The notes: a model not told the origin generated them from the sequence alone. Positions 8,819 through 23,524 are shown, counted from the stretch's first letter. The stretch is DNA of 64,000 nt from Treponema vincentii (GCF_010365865.1 NZ_CP048020.1:2170001-2234000); one strand, 5' to 3'. Numbers and translations: made by a program.

Positions 8819-9990
8819 ATGGTTTTGAGTGCGGCAAGCGGTCCGATAACCGAAATAGCTAATAAGGTTAAAAGGGCGCACAACAGTATCCACAAAACCG
8901 GCGGCGTAAGAAAGGGCATTTTAAGGCCGGCGATAATTGCCTGATTAAACAAGAGGACAATTAAGCAGGACAGACCCGTCCCAATTCCCGCACCTGATGC
9001 ACTGATGATAAACGCTTCGGCAGAAGCAAGCTGCGCAAGTTTTTTCTTTGTACCGCCGATAATCCGCAGCATTCCGAATTCTTCTTTCCGCTCATGGAAT
9101 ATCGAAGAAAACGATACCACAAGTACAATGAACGACAAAAGCCAGAGCAGTGCAAGCAGCACATAAATATACACATTGAGGTTTGCGATACTTGCGGAAA
9201 TATTGGTCATCATCCGTTTGGAAATAAGAGGATAAATCTGTTCACCTTCAAACTCAGCGAGGATGCGCTTGGCAACCGTTTTGACATCGGCATTCGGTTT
9301 TATCCGCACCATAACGCTGGAGATGAGATCTTCATCCTGTGCAACCGGATGTTCCATAATCCGCTCATATTCTTTTGCAAGCCGCTTTGCATTTTCAATT
9401 GTCATAAACACGGAGTTATCAAAGCCCATACCTGTTTTTGCGAGCCGTCCCGTAATCACAAAAGGCTGATTAAAGAACTTAACTTGGGACTGCGTATCCC
9501 CGACGATGTTACTGCCCACGACAATCTGATTATCGGTAAGCGGTAACCGAATCTGTCTTTCGAGCCACGGCTTGATATTAAAATCGGAATCAAAGTCGAT
9601 GCCGATTACCTGCAACGGAAACGAACAGCATCCGGCGGAAAGGGTTGCGATAAAAAGCTGCGGAGAAGCAAGGTCAACCCCTTCAATCTTTTTAAGGCGG
9701 TCTACGACCTCGGACTTAAAGTAAAAGCTGTTCGGTTCACCCCGCAGCAGTGCGCTTTCGATTTTTGAATCATACCCCTGCGGTACGACAATGATGTCTG
9801 CACCCAGCCGGTTCGACAGCGACTGCATTCCGCCGTTCAAACTCTTGACCAAAAAGCTGCCTGCAAAAAGACTGAACGCCAGCACCGCGGTCAGCACAAT
9901 CAAACTCACCGTCCTAAACGGCTTGCGTTTAAGGTTCTGTTTCGCAAGTTCGATAACCGTTAATTTTTTGACCGCTTCGGAATCTGCCAT
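8773..9990 (-). CDS. FtsX/MacB-like ABC transporter permease
   Basis: A 405-residue permease with one N-terminal membrane helix (FRTVSLIVLTAVLAFSLFAG), a large extracytoplasmic domain (about 45-260) and three C-terminal helices, the topology of FtsX/MacB-type permeases. GADIIVVPQGYDSKIESALL lies in the outer domain. It follows an FMN-binding lipoprotein gene by 5 nt on the same strand. The ATP-binding protein that normally accompanies such permeases is absent: directly downstream lies the convergent ABC-F gene, whose last 46 bp it overlaps. The ATPase may be elsewhere or lost. Confidence 0.85.
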   Translation of the reverse strand: MADSEAVKKLTVIELAKQNLKRKPFRTVSLIVLTAVLAFSLFAGSFLVKSLNGGMQSLSNRLGADIIVVPQGYDSKIESALLRGEPNSFYFKSEVVDRLKKIEGVDLASPQLFIATLSAGCCSFPLQVIGIDFDSDFNIKPWLERQIRLPLTDNQIVVGSNIVGDTQSQVKFFNQPFVITGRLAKTGMGFDNSVFMTIENAKRLAKEYERIMEHPVAQDEDLISSVMVRIKPNADVKTVAKRILAEFEGEQIYPLISKRMMTNISASIANLNVYIYVLLALLWLLSFIVLVVSFSSIFHERKEEFGMLRIIGGTKKKLAQLASAEAFIISASGAGIGTGLSCLIVLLFNQAIIAGLKMPFLTPPVLWILLCALLTLLAISVIGPLAALKTIHGFTKQEPALQLQG

Positions 9991-9995
9991 CGTTA

Positions 9996-10481
9996 CTACT
10001 CCGCCTTCGCCTGTTTAAGCGCGATACCGACTACGTTCTCAAACAGTTCATAAGATACGGTCGCGCCGGCAATCGCATCCACTTTATCAAGCCGCTGCGT
10101 TTCAACCAGTTTCGGTCCGTACTTTTCGGCATTCTTAATTGCGTTCTGCGCAATTTTGTATAAACCGGCATTCTTAATCACTCCGTCGGTTTTGCCGTAG
10201 TCCTCGCCTTTCAGCGTTCCGTCCTTCTCGTAAGACAGAAATTCACAGTCGGTTATTTTACCGTCTTTAACGGTTATCGTTACCTCAGCATACCCGCCCC
10301 AATCATCCTTAATACCGGAAACAGCTTTGTAAACGCCGTCCTTATACCGTACCGCAGTCTGCGTTTCCTGTGCCGATTGTCCGGTCTGCTGCGCCGTCCC
10401 TTCATTTTTACTACACCCTGCAAAACAAAACGCCGCAAGTGCCAATGTAATTGTGAATATACGCAAAGATATTTTTTTCAT
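9996..10481 (-). CDS. FMN-binding domain lipoprotein
   Basis: A 161-residue exported lipoprotein: signal peptide with lipobox AFCFAGC (acylated Cys23), a low-complexity linker, then an FMN_bind domain (about 45-158). DAIAGAT at 135-141 resembles the DxxxGA(S/T) site where ApbE-type transferases attach FMN to Thr or Ser, so Thr141 may carry covalent FMN; no apbE is in the window. GGAGG precedes the ATG. It is the first gene of an operon with the FtsX-type permease, suggesting a periplasmic redox or substrate-delivery partner for it. Confidence 0.87.
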   Translation of the reverse strand: MKKISLRIFTITLALAAFCFAGCSKNEGTAQQTGQSAQETQTAVRYKDGVYKAVSGIKDDWGGYAEVTITVKDGKITDCEFLSYEKDGTLKGEDYGKTDGVIKNAGLYKIAQNAIKNAEKYGPKLVETQRLDKVDAIAGATVSYELFENVVGIALKQAKAE

Positions 10482-10834
10482 TCTTTATCATTCCTCCTTA
10501 TAAATCCATATCACAGGATATCTCTTTTCAGAATGCATTAAGCGGTGCACTATAACACGATTATCCGAAAATTTCAATGTTACAGTATAACTTTTCACGG
10601 AAATCAATTTTTGCCCTTTTCATATTCGTGAAATCAATAATTTTTCAATTTTGTAAAATAGAACTCATCAGTAAGAGCAGCCTAATGCGATTCCATCAAA
10701 CGGACATGAACAATTTACCCTGAACACTCTGAACAATTTCTCTTTACAGGACTCATAAAAAGTGTTAGTCTGTGGCCACAGAAGTATTAAACTCACCGTG
10801 CGAAAAATTGTTGTTGAAGGTTGTAAAGATAAAT
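10482..10834. other. Intergenic region with palindrome and TGAACA repeats
   Basis: 353 bp between the divergent FMN-lipoprotein and solute-binding lipoprotein genes. It holds three direct TGAACA repeats (10707, 10721, 10730; the outer two extend to TGAACAATTT) and a perfect 14-bp palindrome TCTGTGGCCACAGA at 10769-10782, 52 bp before the lipoprotein start. These look like regulator sites for the downstream pair. No RNA gene or good promoter was recognised; the rest is A/T-rich. Confidence 0.5.
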
Positions 10835-11650
10835 ATGAAAAAACGGGTAACTGCATGTGCAGTATTATGTATACTATGTATTTTATTTTCTTCATGCCGC
10901 AGTAATAAACTTGAATATATTGAAGATCCGTCTTGGTCAAAGGTTCAGGTAAAAGCCACACTGGTCATCGGTGTTTCAGATTTTGTTCCCATCCTCTCTT
11001 TTAGAAATGAAAAGAACGAAATAGTGGGATATGATATCGATATATTAACGGAATTATGCCGCCGCCTCGGCATTCATCCTATCTTTTATCCGATAGATTG
11101 GACACAAAAAGAGATTCTTTTGAATACAGGAATAATTGATTGCATTGCGAGCGGCTTCAGCCTTACGGAAGACCGGAAACAGCACTATCGGATGTGTACG
11201 CCATATCTTCAAAATGCGAAAATTGTCGTAGCTCTTGCAAGCAAAGAATATCAAACGTTGGCACAGTTACGAGATAAAAGGATAGCAGTTGAGGTGGGAA
11301 CAGCAGGAGACGAAGCTTTGTTGGATGTAGAAGTGTTGAAAGACCATGTGAGCATCCGGCAGCTTGACTCTATTAATCACCTGTATGAAGCCCTCGATGC
11401 AGGAACATGCGATGCTGCTGTATTAGATCTTATTTACTCATGGAATATGCTCGACAAAAATCCACGATACCGTATTATCAACGAAGCCATTGCCACCGAA
11501 TATTATACGTTTGCATTTCGAAAAACGGATAAATCGCTTGTAGCTAAAATTGAATCTGTTTTGATTGAAATGAATGGAGATAATACTATCCCGAACTTTT
11601 CAAAGAAATGGTTCGGTTCTAATTTGTCAATACTGAATACCAGATTCTAA
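10835..11650 (+). CDS. solute-binding lipoprotein, SBP_bac_3 type (copy 1)
   Basis: A 271-residue periplasmic-facing lipoprotein with lipobox LFSSC (Cys21) and a type II periplasmic-binding fold of the polar amino acid family: LVIGVSDFVPILSF, then GYDIDILTELCRRLGI and DCIASGFSLTEDR, with a C-terminal KKWFG. I chose ATG 10835 because it starts a proper signal peptide; an upstream in-frame start at 10772 would add 21 non-signal residues. No permease or ATPase is adjacent. The next gene is a paralogue 16 nt away, so the two form an operon. Confidence 0.87.
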   Translation: MKKRVTACAVLCILCILFSSCRSNKLEYIEDPSWSKVQVKATLVIGVSDFVPILSFRNEKNEIVGYDIDILTELCRRLGIHPIFYPIDWTQKEILLNTGIIDCIASGFSLTEDRKQHYRMCTPYLQNAKIVVALASKEYQTLAQLRDKRIAVEVGTAGDEALLDVEVLKDHVSIRQLDSINHLYEALDAGTCDAAVLDLIYSWNMLDKNPRYRIINEAIATEYYTFAFRKTDKSLVAKIESVLIEMNGDNTIPNFSKKWFGSNLSILNTRF

Positions 11651-11666
11651 TAGTACTGAGGTAAAA

Positions 11667-12494
11667 ATGAAAGTAAAAATTTTTTTTGGTATTCTTTTGC
11701 TGTTTACAATTCTTTCCTGTACCGAGCAGCGAACAAATGAAGAAGGTATAAACGATTCTTCATTGGCAAGAGTCATTGTCAAAAACGAACTCGTAGTCGG
11801 CGTCGACCCGTCAATTCCTCCGCTCAGTTTTTTTTCCAGTACGGGTGAAATCATGGGATACGAAGTAGATATAGCCAAAGCCGTTACCGAAAAGCTCGGA
11901 GTAAAGCTGCGGCTTGTCCCCATTACATCCCAAAACAGAATTGCAGAACTCGAAAACAGAAGAATTAATTATATCGCAAGCGGTTTCATCAATAATGAGG
12001 CCAATGCCGAACGCTTTTTACTAAGTATACCGTATTTACGCGATGCGCTGGTCGTTGTTGTGCTACAAAGTTTTAGTGGTGAAGTACAGTTCCGCCAATT
12101 TACCGATTTACGGAATAAGCGAATTGGTATGCTGTCCGATGAGGAGATGCGTAAAATTGTCATGAAGTCCCCTCTTTATATTAATAACGGACGCCGGCCA
12201 TATCTTTATCCCCGACAGGAGATCATGCTAACTGCATTGGATTATGGACAACTTGACGCTGCCGTCATGAACTTACTAACATATTACAATAAAACCACAA
12301 TAGAAAAGAAACCTTACGAAGTAATTGGAGATCCGATCAATATCGCGACTTATAGTTATGCATTTAGGAAAGAAGACGAAGAGTTGGTAAAAGCGATAAA
12401 TATTCTTCTTGTCGATATGGCGCAAGACGGAACCCTTCGGAGAATATCCGAAAAATGGTTTGGTGTCGATGTGTCAATCGCTGGGAAATACTGA
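11667..12494 (+). CDS. solute-binding lipoprotein, SBP_bac_3 type (copy 2)
   Basis: A 275-residue paralogue of the preceding gene: lipobox LFTILSC (Cys18), LVVGVDPSIPPLSFF, GYEVDIAKAVTEKLGV, YIASGFINNE and C-terminal EKWFGVD. Like copy 1 it has the amino-acid-type binding fold and no transporter subunits beside it. TGAGG lies before the ATG. The two proteins differ clearly in the likely ligand-contact segments, so they may bind different ligands and could share an unlinked permease or act as sensors. Confidence 0.88.
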   Translation: MKVKIFFGILLLFTILSCTEQRTNEEGINDSSLARVIVKNELVVGVDPSIPPLSFFSSTGEIMGYEVDIAKAVTEKLGVKLRLVPITSQNRIAELENRRINYIASGFINNEANAERFLLSIPYLRDALVVVVLQSFSGEVQFRQFTDLRNKRIGMLSDEEMRKIVMKSPLYINNGRRPYLYPRQEIMLTALDYGQLDAAVMNLLTYYNKTTIEKKPYEVIGDPINIATYSYAFRKEDEELVKAINILLVDMAQDGTLRRISEKWFGVDVSIAGKY

Positions 12495-12501
12495 TGAATA
12501 T

Positions 12502-12534
12502 CTCTAAAAACCGATTCGCAATCCACGCTTAGAG
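12502..12534. terminator. Weak hairpin between convergent genes
   Basis: CTCTAA (12502-12507) pairs with TTAGAG (12529-12534) between the convergent lipoprotein and MFS genes. The left arm continues as AAAACC, like the CCTCTAAAAAC hairpins at 35872 and 60799. The stem is short and the terminator role is uncertain. Confidence 0.4.
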
Positions 12535-12540
12535 GGAGGT

Positions 12541-13824
12541 TCAATTGCTTTTTTGCCACAGGCACAGAAGACAAAAGCCGATACCGATAGCAGGGAATAC
12601 GCTAAACAATAAAAAAAGAGCCTGATACCCCATATATTCGATAATATATCCGCCAATCACACTGCCGAGTACATAGGCGACACCGTTTGCTGCAGTAAAA
12701 AAGGTCATCGCAGTTACTGTATTGCCACGGCTATGCAAAACGCAGAGCAGCACGCTCAACGGATGGAATAAGCCGAAACTAAGCGAATGCAAAAGCTGTC
12801 CTACGACAGCGCCTGCAATGCCGGGGATAAAAATATAACAGCAATTCCGTACGATGATACTAAATAAACAGACAGCAAGGAGCCGCTCTTTGTCAAAATG
12901 CCGGATAAGCTTTCCGGAAATAAGAAGCAACGGTATTTCTGCCATTGCCGACAGAGCCCATAAACCGGCAGATGCTTCTATTTTGATATATTCTTCTACA
13001 TAGAGCGAAAAAAAACGTTGGCAGGGAACTAACCCTAAGAATGCGAGAAAAATCAACAACAGGTATTCCCAAAATAACTTAGCAAATACGGCAGGTGACC
13101 TCCGTTGTCCTGCGGGCGTTACAGTCTCCTGTGCATTCAGTTGTATCAAATCCTTTGGGAACTGCTCTACCGCAAGAGGTTCCGCACCGTCCGGCAACAC
13201 CGTATTCCTTCCGGTCAGACTTTCCGCACCATTCTTTTTATCTGCCCGAACTTGCAACGGATCATATAAATCGGGCACCCATCGGAGCATTGCCACAAAC
13301 AACAGTGCCCCCGTACTAATGCTCAGCATCATTGAAATGGGTCTTTTTCCCGAAATAAGCGGATGCAGTTGCAAAAATAGATTCATTCCGACAAAGCCGA
13401 CAGAACCGAGCGCTCGAATTTTCCCATATTGGGCATTATGCTGTCCAAGCGCTTTTGTTGTGAATCCGTCTAATACCGGTACCATTCCCTTAAAACCTAT
13501 GGCAAAAATACCAAGGCAGATCGCCGTAACAAAAAAAGAATGGGAGTGGAGGAGCGGTAACAGCAATAGCGCAATATCAAACCCGAATATGCACATGACC
13601 AATCCGTAACGACCGGTTTTATCAAGTCGGCGCGTAATAAAGAAAGGTGCACATACACCCGCTATTTCGATAACACCGAGCAGAATACCGATCTGCGCCG
13701 TTGAAAACCCGAGTGTTCTAAGCATAATCGGCAGATAGGTATTGACTATCGCATATATTGAAAACAACAAAAAATACGGCATACCTCTGCGCACTATCAG
13801 CGGCCGTGTTATCGCCTTTTCCAT
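12541..13824 (-). CDS. MFS transporter (MFS_1-like / PPP family)
   Basis: About 427 residues with 12 predicted membrane helices and a long cytoplasmic loop (around residues 190-245) between the two halves. The N-terminal part (YFLLFSIYAIVNTYLPIMLR, then LGFSTAQIGILLGV) resembles the phenylpropionate-permease-like MFS_1_like family. I chose ATG 13824 because GGGGAG sits 10 nt upstream; a TTG at 13866 would add 14 residues that include the ribosome site. The substrate is unknown. It is divergent from the class II aldolase gene. Confidence 0.83.
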   Translation of the reverse strand: MEKAITRPLIVRRGMPYFLLFSIYAIVNTYLPIMLRTLGFSTAQIGILLGVIEIAGVCAPFFITRRLDKTGRYGLVMCIFGFDIALLLLPLLHSHSFFVTAICLGIFAIGFKGMVPVLDGFTTKALGQHNAQYGKIRALGSVGFVGMNLFLQLHPLISGKRPISMMLSISTGALLFVAMLRWVPDLYDPLQVRADKKNGAESLTGRNTVLPDGAEPLAVEQFPKDLIQLNAQETVTPAGQRRSPAVFAKLFWEYLLLIFLAFLGLVPCQRFFSLYVEEYIKIEASAGLWALSAMAEIPLLLISGKLIRHFDKERLLAVCLFSIIVRNCCYIFIPGIAGAVVGQLLHSLSFGLFHPLSVLLCVLHSRGNTVTAMTFFTAANGVAYVLGSVIGGYIIEYMGYQALFLLFSVFPAIGIGFCLLCLWQKSN

Positions 13825-13915
13825 AAGGTTTATACTCCCCATAATCGGATCATACGAATAATACAAATATGCGAAGGTTTTGTCAAAAAATTTCTATAGT
13901 TTTAGCCATTTTAAA

Positions 13916-13943
13916 TTGACAGAAGAGCATTCCGCAGTATACT
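13916..13943 (+). promoter_or_regulatory. Promoter giving a probable leaderless mRNA
   Basis: TTGACA (13916-13921), a 16-nt spacer and TATACT (13938-13943) form a near-consensus sigma-70 promoter. The -10 box ends 7 nt before the ATG at 13951, so transcription should begin at or next to the start codon. No Shine-Dalgarno sequence is present. Confidence 0.75.
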
Positions 13944-13950
13944 GAACGCT

Positions 13951-14637
13951 ATGAATATTTCAGAGATTAAAGATCAGATGTGCGACATCTGCCATAAAAT
14001 GTGGCAGCTCGGCTGGGTAGCGTCAAATGACGGAAATGTATCGGCCAAGTTAGAAGATGGGAATTTTTTGGTAACGCCGACCGGCATCAGCAAAAGCCTT
14101 ATCACTCCTGAAAAATTGCTGATCATTACCAAGAATTGCGAAATTATCGAAGGAGCTTCCGGTTATAAGCCCTCATCGGAAATTAGAATGCACTTACGCT
14201 GCTATCAAGATCGCGATGATGTCGGCGCTGTAGTCCATGCGCATCCGCCTGCCGCAACAGCCTTTGCAGTCGCGCACCTACCGCTGGATCGCTATACAAC
14301 CATTGAATCGGTTATTACCATCGGTTCGGTACCGCTTACCCCTTATGGAACGCCGTCAACCGACGAAGTTCCCGAAGCGATTGCTCCGTATTTACCCGAA
14401 CACGACGTGCTTCTTCTCGAAAACCACGGCGCGCTTGCCCTCGGCCGTGATCTTTTAACCGCATATTACCGAATGGAGACCCTGGAGCTTTCGGCAAAAA
14501 TCAGTATCTACGCCCATATCCTCGGCGGTGAAAAAGAAATTTCTCGCGAAAACATAGACCGCCTCTGCCGTATGCGTGCCGACTATAAGGTATGGGGTAA
14601 ACACCCCGGATACAAGCATTATCGGAAAGATGAATAA
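13951..14637 (+). CDS. class II aldolase/epimerase (FucA/AraD-like)
   Basis: A 228-residue zinc-dependent class II aldolase-family enzyme, related to L-fuculose-phosphate aldolase and ribulose-5-phosphate 4-epimerase. Visible motifs are the phosphate-binding SNDGNVS and TPTGISK, the catalytic-Glu segment PSSEIRMH, the zinc pair VVHAHPPAA and the third zinc His in ENHGALALG. The exact sugar phosphate cannot be told. It is expressed from its own promoter with no leader and ends at a strong hairpin terminator. Confidence 0.87.
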   Translation: MNISEIKDQMCDICHKMWQLGWVASNDGNVSAKLEDGNFLVTPTGISKSLITPEKLLIITKNCEIIEGASGYKPSSEIRMHLRCYQDRDDVGAVVHAHPPAATAFAVAHLPLDRYTTIESVITIGSVPLTPYGTPSTDEVPEAIAPYLPEHDVLLLENHGALALGRDLLTAYYRMETLELSAKISIYAHILGGEKEISRENIDRLCRMRADYKVWGKHPGYKHYRKDE

Positions 14638-14638
14638 A

Positions 14639-14671
14639 AAAAGCCTTGAAACATATTGTTTCAAGGCTTTT
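14639..14671. terminator. Bidirectional intrinsic terminator
   Basis: A 15-bp perfect stem (AAAAGCCTTGAAACA at 14639-14653 and its complement at 14657-14671) with a 3-nt loop. It ends in TTTT on the plus strand and has A-runs giving T-runs on the minus strand. It lies between the convergent aldolase and rpsG genes and can serve both. Confidence 0.9.
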
Positions 14672-14719
14672 CGCTCTCTGCTGCATTACCGATAACGATC
14701 GGTACCGGCAGATATAAAA

Positions 14720-15190
14720 CTACCAGCGGTAGTGCGCAAAGGCTTTGTTCGCTTCCGCCATACGGTGGGTATCTTCCTTCTTTTTGAAGGCGGTACCGGT
14801 ATTGTTGTAGGCGTCAATGACCTCGGCAGCCAAACGTTCAGACATTGCATGACCGTTCCGGCTGCGGGCAGCGCCGATAATCCAACGCATTCCGAGCGCC
14901 TCGCGGCGGGATTCGCGGATTTCGATCGGCACCTGATAGGTGGCGCCACCAACGCGGCGAGATTTTACCTCGACAAGCGGCTTAACGTTTTCAAGTGCTT
15001 TGGTAAATACGGTAAGCGGATCCTCGCCGGTCTTCGATTTAATTACATCAAAGCTGTCATACAAAATAGCCGTTGTAACGGATTTTTTTCCGTCAAGCAT
15101 CATACGAGCAATAAACTTTGAAAGCACGACGCTGTTATAGCGTGCATCCGGCGCAATCGGTCTATTGATAGTCTTCTTTTTTCGTCCCAT
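14720..15190 (-). CDS. rpsG: 30S ribosomal protein S7
   Basis: A 156-residue S7, the usual length, starting [20 protein letters not shown]. It organises the 3' major domain of 16S rRNA in the small-subunit head and contacts the E-site. GGGAGG precedes the ATG. It is the last gene of the long minus-strand operon, 12 nt after rpsL, and reads into the bidirectional terminator. fusA and tufA, which follow rpsG in many bacteria, are not here. Confidence 0.97.
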   Translation of the reverse strand: MGRKKKTINRPIAPDARYNSVVLSKFIARMMLDGKKSVTTAILYDSFDVIKSKTGEDPLTVFTKALENVKPLVEVKSRRVGGATYQVPIEIRESRREALGMRWIIGAARSRNGHAMSERLAAEVIDAYNNTGTAFKKKEDTHRMAEANKAFAHYRW

Positions 15191-15202
15191 AATAAACCTC
15201 CC

Positions 15203-15577
15203 TTACGCCTTGGGCTTCTTCGCGCCGTACTTTGAACGGCCGCGCTTACGATCGGCAACACCGAGCGTATCCTTTGTTCCACGGATGATGTGATATCGCA
15301 CACCCGGTAAATCCTTAACACGGCCGCCGCGGATTAACACAACGGAGTGTTCCTGTAAGTTATGTCCAATACCCGGAATGTAGGCAGTTACTTCGATACC
15401 GTTGCTCAAACGCACACGGGCAACCTTCCGCAATGCGGAATTCGGCTTTTTCGGCGTAACCGTCATTACACGGGTGCATACACCGCGCTTCTGCGGGCAT
15501 GACTGCAATGCAGGGCTCTTGGTTCGCGAGACGACCGCTTTACGCCCCTGCTTTATCAATTGATTAATTGTAGGCAT
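15203..15577 (-). CDS. rpsL: 30S ribosomal protein S12
   Basis: A 124-residue S12 with start [19 protein letters not shown] six bases upstream fixes ATG 15577 over a longer in-frame opening at 15610. It controls decoding fidelity at the A site. The streptomycin-determining segments [11 protein letters not shown] and GRVKDLPG carry the sensitive-type lysines. It follows rpoC by 87 nt and precedes rpsG, the standard bacterial order. Confidence 0.97.
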   Translation of the reverse strand: MPTINQLIKQGRKAVVSRTKSPALQSCPQKRGVCTRVMTVTPKKPNSALRKVARVRLSNGIEVTAYIPGIGHNLQEHSVVLIRGGRVKDLPGVRYHIIRGTKDTLGVADRKRGRSKYGAKKPKA

Positions 15578-15664
15578 TTGCCCTAACTCCTTATATCTCT
15601 CCGCCAGCACTACGGATTAAGTTATAACAACAGCTGTTTATTTTAATGCACTATATGCAGACTG

Positions 15665-20008
<4,344 letters not shown>

Positions 20009-20026
20009 AGCCCATCCTCATCTCAA

Positions 20027-23000
20027 TTAAAACTTGGAGCTGTTTTCGGTGATTAATTCTTCATCACGCTCGGTCAGCGGGATTTGCTTTCCTTTTTCAT
20101 CGTAAATTGTGAAGTCCAACGCCAAACCGCGCAATTCCTGTACCAATACGTTAAACGATTCGGGAATTCCGGCGGCGGTTGCGGCTTGTCCCTTCACGAT
20201 AGACTCATATATCTTGGAACGTCCGTGCATATCGTCCGACTTAATGGTTAAAAGCTCCTGCAGCGTATTGGCCGCACCATAAGCTTCGAGCGCCCACACT
20301 TCCATTTCTCCCAAACGCTGACCGCCGAACTGAGCCTTACCGCCGAGCGGCTGCTGAGTTACCAACGAATACGGGACGGTGGATCGGGCATGCATCTTGT
20401 CGTCAACAAGGTGAGCGAGCTTCATAAAATAAATAACTCCGACAAATACGTCGTTCTGGAAGGGCATACCGGTTCGTCCGTCACGCAGCTTCACCTTTGA
20501 GTTGGCGGGGATACCCGCTTCAACCAGTTTCTTCTCGATTTGCTCATTGGTCGGCGACTGGAATACGGGCGCTTCGTACCATTCGTCAAGGCGCAAGCCC
20601 GCGAGGCCGAGTTCCGACTCCAAAATCTGACCGATATTCATACGAGAAGGAACACCGAGCGGATTTAAGCAGATATCGAGCGGCGTACCGTCTTCCATAT
20701 ACGGCATGTCTTCTTCCGGCAAAATGCGGGCAACGATACCCTTGTTTCCGTGGCGGCCGGCCATCTTATCACCCTCGCGCAACTTACGTTTTGTCGCGAT
20801 GAGAACTTTGATAAACTCATCAACACCCGGATTAAGATCATCACCCTGAGAACGCTTCAAGCGCTGTACATCGATAACCGTACCTTCAACACCGTGCGGT
20901 ACGCGCAATGAGGAGTCGCGAACATCCTTTGCCTTCTCACCGAATATCGAATTGAGCAGCTTAAACTCAGGTGTCGTCTCCGACTCGTTTTTAGGCGTAA
21001 TCTTTCCGATTAATATATCGCCGGAGCGGACTTGCGCACCGATGCGGATAATACCTTCCGCATCAAGGTTATCGAGGCTTTTTTCAGACTTATTGGGAAT
21101 ATCGCTGGTAATCCGCTCCGAACCGAGTTTGGTCTCACGGACTTCCGTCGTAAACTCTTTAATATGCACCGACGTGAACATATCTTCTTTCAGCACGCGA
21201 CGGGAAATCAAAATAGCGTCTTCGTAGTTATACCCGTTCCACGGCACAAAGCCGACCAGAATATTGCGGCCGAGTGCGAGCTCTCCCTGATAGGTTGCAG
21301 GCCCGTCGGCAATAACATCACCGACTTCTACATGCTGTCCGACGGCAACGATCGGTCGCTGATGATAGCAGGTATCCTGATTGGTACGCTGATATTTCAG
21401 CAGCGTATAGTCGCGAACCTTTTCCTCCGTTCCTTCCGGCGCGTCCGATTCAATGGAAATCTTCTCGGAGGAAACGAACGTAACCGTACCGCTCCGCTTT
21501 GCTTTGACTAACACACCCGAATCATACGCGCACTTACCTTCCATACCGGTACCGACACGAGGCGGTTCGGGGAATACGAGCGGTACACCCTGCCGCTGCA
21601 TGTTTGAACCCATGAGCGCACGGTTTGCGTCGTCATGCTCAAGGAAAGGAATGAGCGATGCAGACACGGAAATAATCTGTTTGGGCGACACGTCCATGTA
21701 CTGTACTTCTTTTGAATTACGCGTCGTGTAGTCTCCCTGATGGCGACATGCAATCTGTTCTGCTGTAATCGTGCCATCGCTCTGCACTGCAGTGGACACC
21801 TGTGCAATGTAATATTTATCTTCGTCCATCGCCGAAAGGTATTCAACCTCTCGGGTTGCAACACCGTTGACAACCTTGACATACGGTGCTTCCAAAAAGC
21901 CGTAGTCATTGACATGCGCGTAGCTTGCCATCGATACGATAAGACCGATATTCGGACCTTCCGGCGTTTCAATCGGGCACATCCGTCCGTAATGGGTGTA
22001 GTGAACGTCGCGGACTTCAAAACCGGCGCGATCGCGAGAAAGACCGCCGGGGCCTAATGCATTCAGACGGCGTTTATGGGTAAGCTCCGCGAGCGGATTA
22101 ACCTGATCCATAAACTGTGAAAGCTGACTTGCCCCGAAAAATTCTTTAATGGTTGCCACGATAGGCTTTATGGAAATAAGCTCTTGCGGCTTAATCGTTT
22201 CAATTTCTTTTGACCCCATCCGCTCGCGCGCAATCCGCTCCATACGGAGGAACGCGGTTTTAAGCGTATTGGTCATCAGCTCACCGACGGAGCGGACACG
22301 TCTGTTACCGAGGTGGTCGATATCATCGATTGAAGCGTCTCCGATGTAAACCTGAATGAGATACTTCATCGTATTTACAATATCGTCGAGGATAAGCGTA
22401 CATTCTTCAACGGAATGCTCGTAATCAAATTTTTTATTCAGTTTATACCGCCCCACACGTCCGAGATCATATCGACGAGGAGAGAAAAACATCGAGGTCA
22501 AATCTTTCTCGGCAGCTTCTACTGTCATAGGATCGCCGGGCTTTAAAGCGGCGTAAACAACAGACAGCGCCTCTTCCTTCGTCGGCTCCTGCCCTTTTGC
22601 AGTATCGGCAAAACGGATTTCCTCCCGTTCAAAGCAGTTGATGATAACGGGAGAATCAAGACTACCCTCTTTTTTGAAATCGATAACAGTAACTTCGGCG
22701 ATATGGTTTTGGCGAAGCTCATCGACAACGTGCGGATGAATCTTTTCACCGGCCTGATAAAGTATCCGTTCTCCGGATTCGTCGGTCACGGTAACCCGCT
22801 TGGCAAGCACACGACCTACCAGCTTATCGTATTCCGTTGTCCCTTCCGCAATCGGCAACACTTCGGTTTTATAGAAAAAGTCAATAATCTGTTCGCGGGT
22901 TTCATATCCCAGTGCCCGTAAAAACAGGGTTCCTAAGATACGTTTTTTCTTATCGAGCTTTGCATAAATCAGATCTTTTTTCTGGTCAATTTCAAATTCA

Positions 23001-23524
23001 AGCCAGCTTCCACGATAGGGAATAATCCTGCTTGAATAGACGCCTTTATCATGAGAAAAAATAACGCCCGGAGAGCGGTGTATTTGAGATACGACGACGC
23101 GCTCGGCACCGTTGATGATAAAAGTACCGCGTTCGGTCATCAACGGAATATCACCCATATAGATGCTCTTACGGCGGATTTCACCGGTTTGGTTAAATAC
23201 CAAATCTATCTGAGCCTTTAACGGAATGGCATAAGTCAAGCCTTTCTGCTTGCACTCGTATTCGCTGAATTTAATATCATTTTCATCAAGCGTATACGAT
23301 TGATACTCCAACGTCATATCGCCATTCGGGCTTTCGATCGGGAAGGTTGTCCGAAACACATCCTCCAAACCGACTTCCTCCGAAGTATTCCCGCTTTGGT
23401 GTGTTCCGCGGCGCAAAAATTTTTCATACGATGCGAGCTGAATGTCAATTAAATTAGGCAGCTCCATAAAATTTTGGATATTTTTTCCGATATATTGGCG
23501 ATTAACCGTTTTCCGCACAGGCAT
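20027..23524 (-). CDS. rpoB: RNA polymerase beta subunit
   Basis: About 1165 residues. I chose ATG 23524 ([10 protein letters not shown]) because GGGGG sits 8 nt upstream; an in-frame start at 23599 adds 25 residues in the intergenic leader. Rif cluster I reads [20 protein letters not shown] and then RLNALGPGG, with Asn488 at the position equivalent to E. coli Ser531 (codon AAT at 22061-22063). Other conserved blocks, including GRHGNKG and the C-terminal clamp contact, are intact. It is the head of the rpoBC pair. Confidence 0.97.
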   Translation of the reverse strand: MPVRKTVNRQYIGKNIQNFMELPNLIDIQLASYEKFLRRGTHQSGNTSEEVGLEDVFRTTFPIESPNGDMTLEYQSYTLDENDIKFSEYECKQKGLTYAIPLKAQIDLVFNQTGEIRRKSIYMGDIPLMTERGTFIINGAERVVVSQIHRSPGVIFSHDKGVYSSRIIPYRGSWLEFEIDQKKDLIYAKLDKKKRILGTLFLRALGYETREQIIDFFYKTEVLPIAEGTTEYDKLVGRVLAKRVTVTDESGERILYQAGEKIHPHVVDELRQNHIAEVTVIDFKKEGSLDSPVIINCFEREEIRFADTAKGQEPTKEEALSVVYAALKPGDPMTVEAAEKDLTSMFFSPRRYDLGRVGRYKLNKKFDYEHSVEECTLILDDIVNTMKYLIQVYIGDASIDDIDHLGNRRVRSVGELMTNTLKTAFLRMERIARERMGSKEIETIKPQELISIKPIVATIKEFFGASQLSQFMDQVNPLAELTHKRRLNALGPGGLSRDRAGFEVRDVHYTHYGRMCPIETPEGPNIGLIVSMASYAHVNDYGFLEAPYVKVVNGVATREVEYLSAMDEDKYYIAQVSTAVQSDGTITAEQIACRHQGDYTTRNSKEVQYMDVSPKQIISVSASLIPFLEHDDANRALMGSNMQRQGVPLVFPEPPRVGTGMEGKCAYDSGVLVKAKRSGTVTFVSSEKISIESDAPEGTEEKVRDYTLLKYQRTNQDTCYHQRPIVAVGQHVEVGDVIADGPATYQGELALGRNILVGFVPWNGYNYEDAILISRRVLKEDMFTSVHIKEFTTEVRETKLGSERITSDIPNKSEKSLDNLDAEGIIRIGAQVRSGDILIGKITPKNESETTPEFKLLNSIFGEKAKDVRDSSLRVPHGVEGTVIDVQRLKRSQGDDLNPGVDEFIKVLIATKRKLREGDKMAGRHGNKGIVARILPEEDMPYMEDGTPLDICLNPLGVPSRMNIGQILESELGLAGLRLDEWYEAPVFQSPTNEQIEKKLVEAGIPANSKVKLRDGRTGMPFQNDVFVGVIYFMKLAHLVDDKMHARSTVPYSLVTQQPLGGKAQFGGQRLGEMEVWALEAYGAANTLQELLTIKSDDMHGRSKIYESIVKGQAATAAGIPESFNVLVQELRGLALDFTIYDEKGKQIPLTERDEELITENSSKF

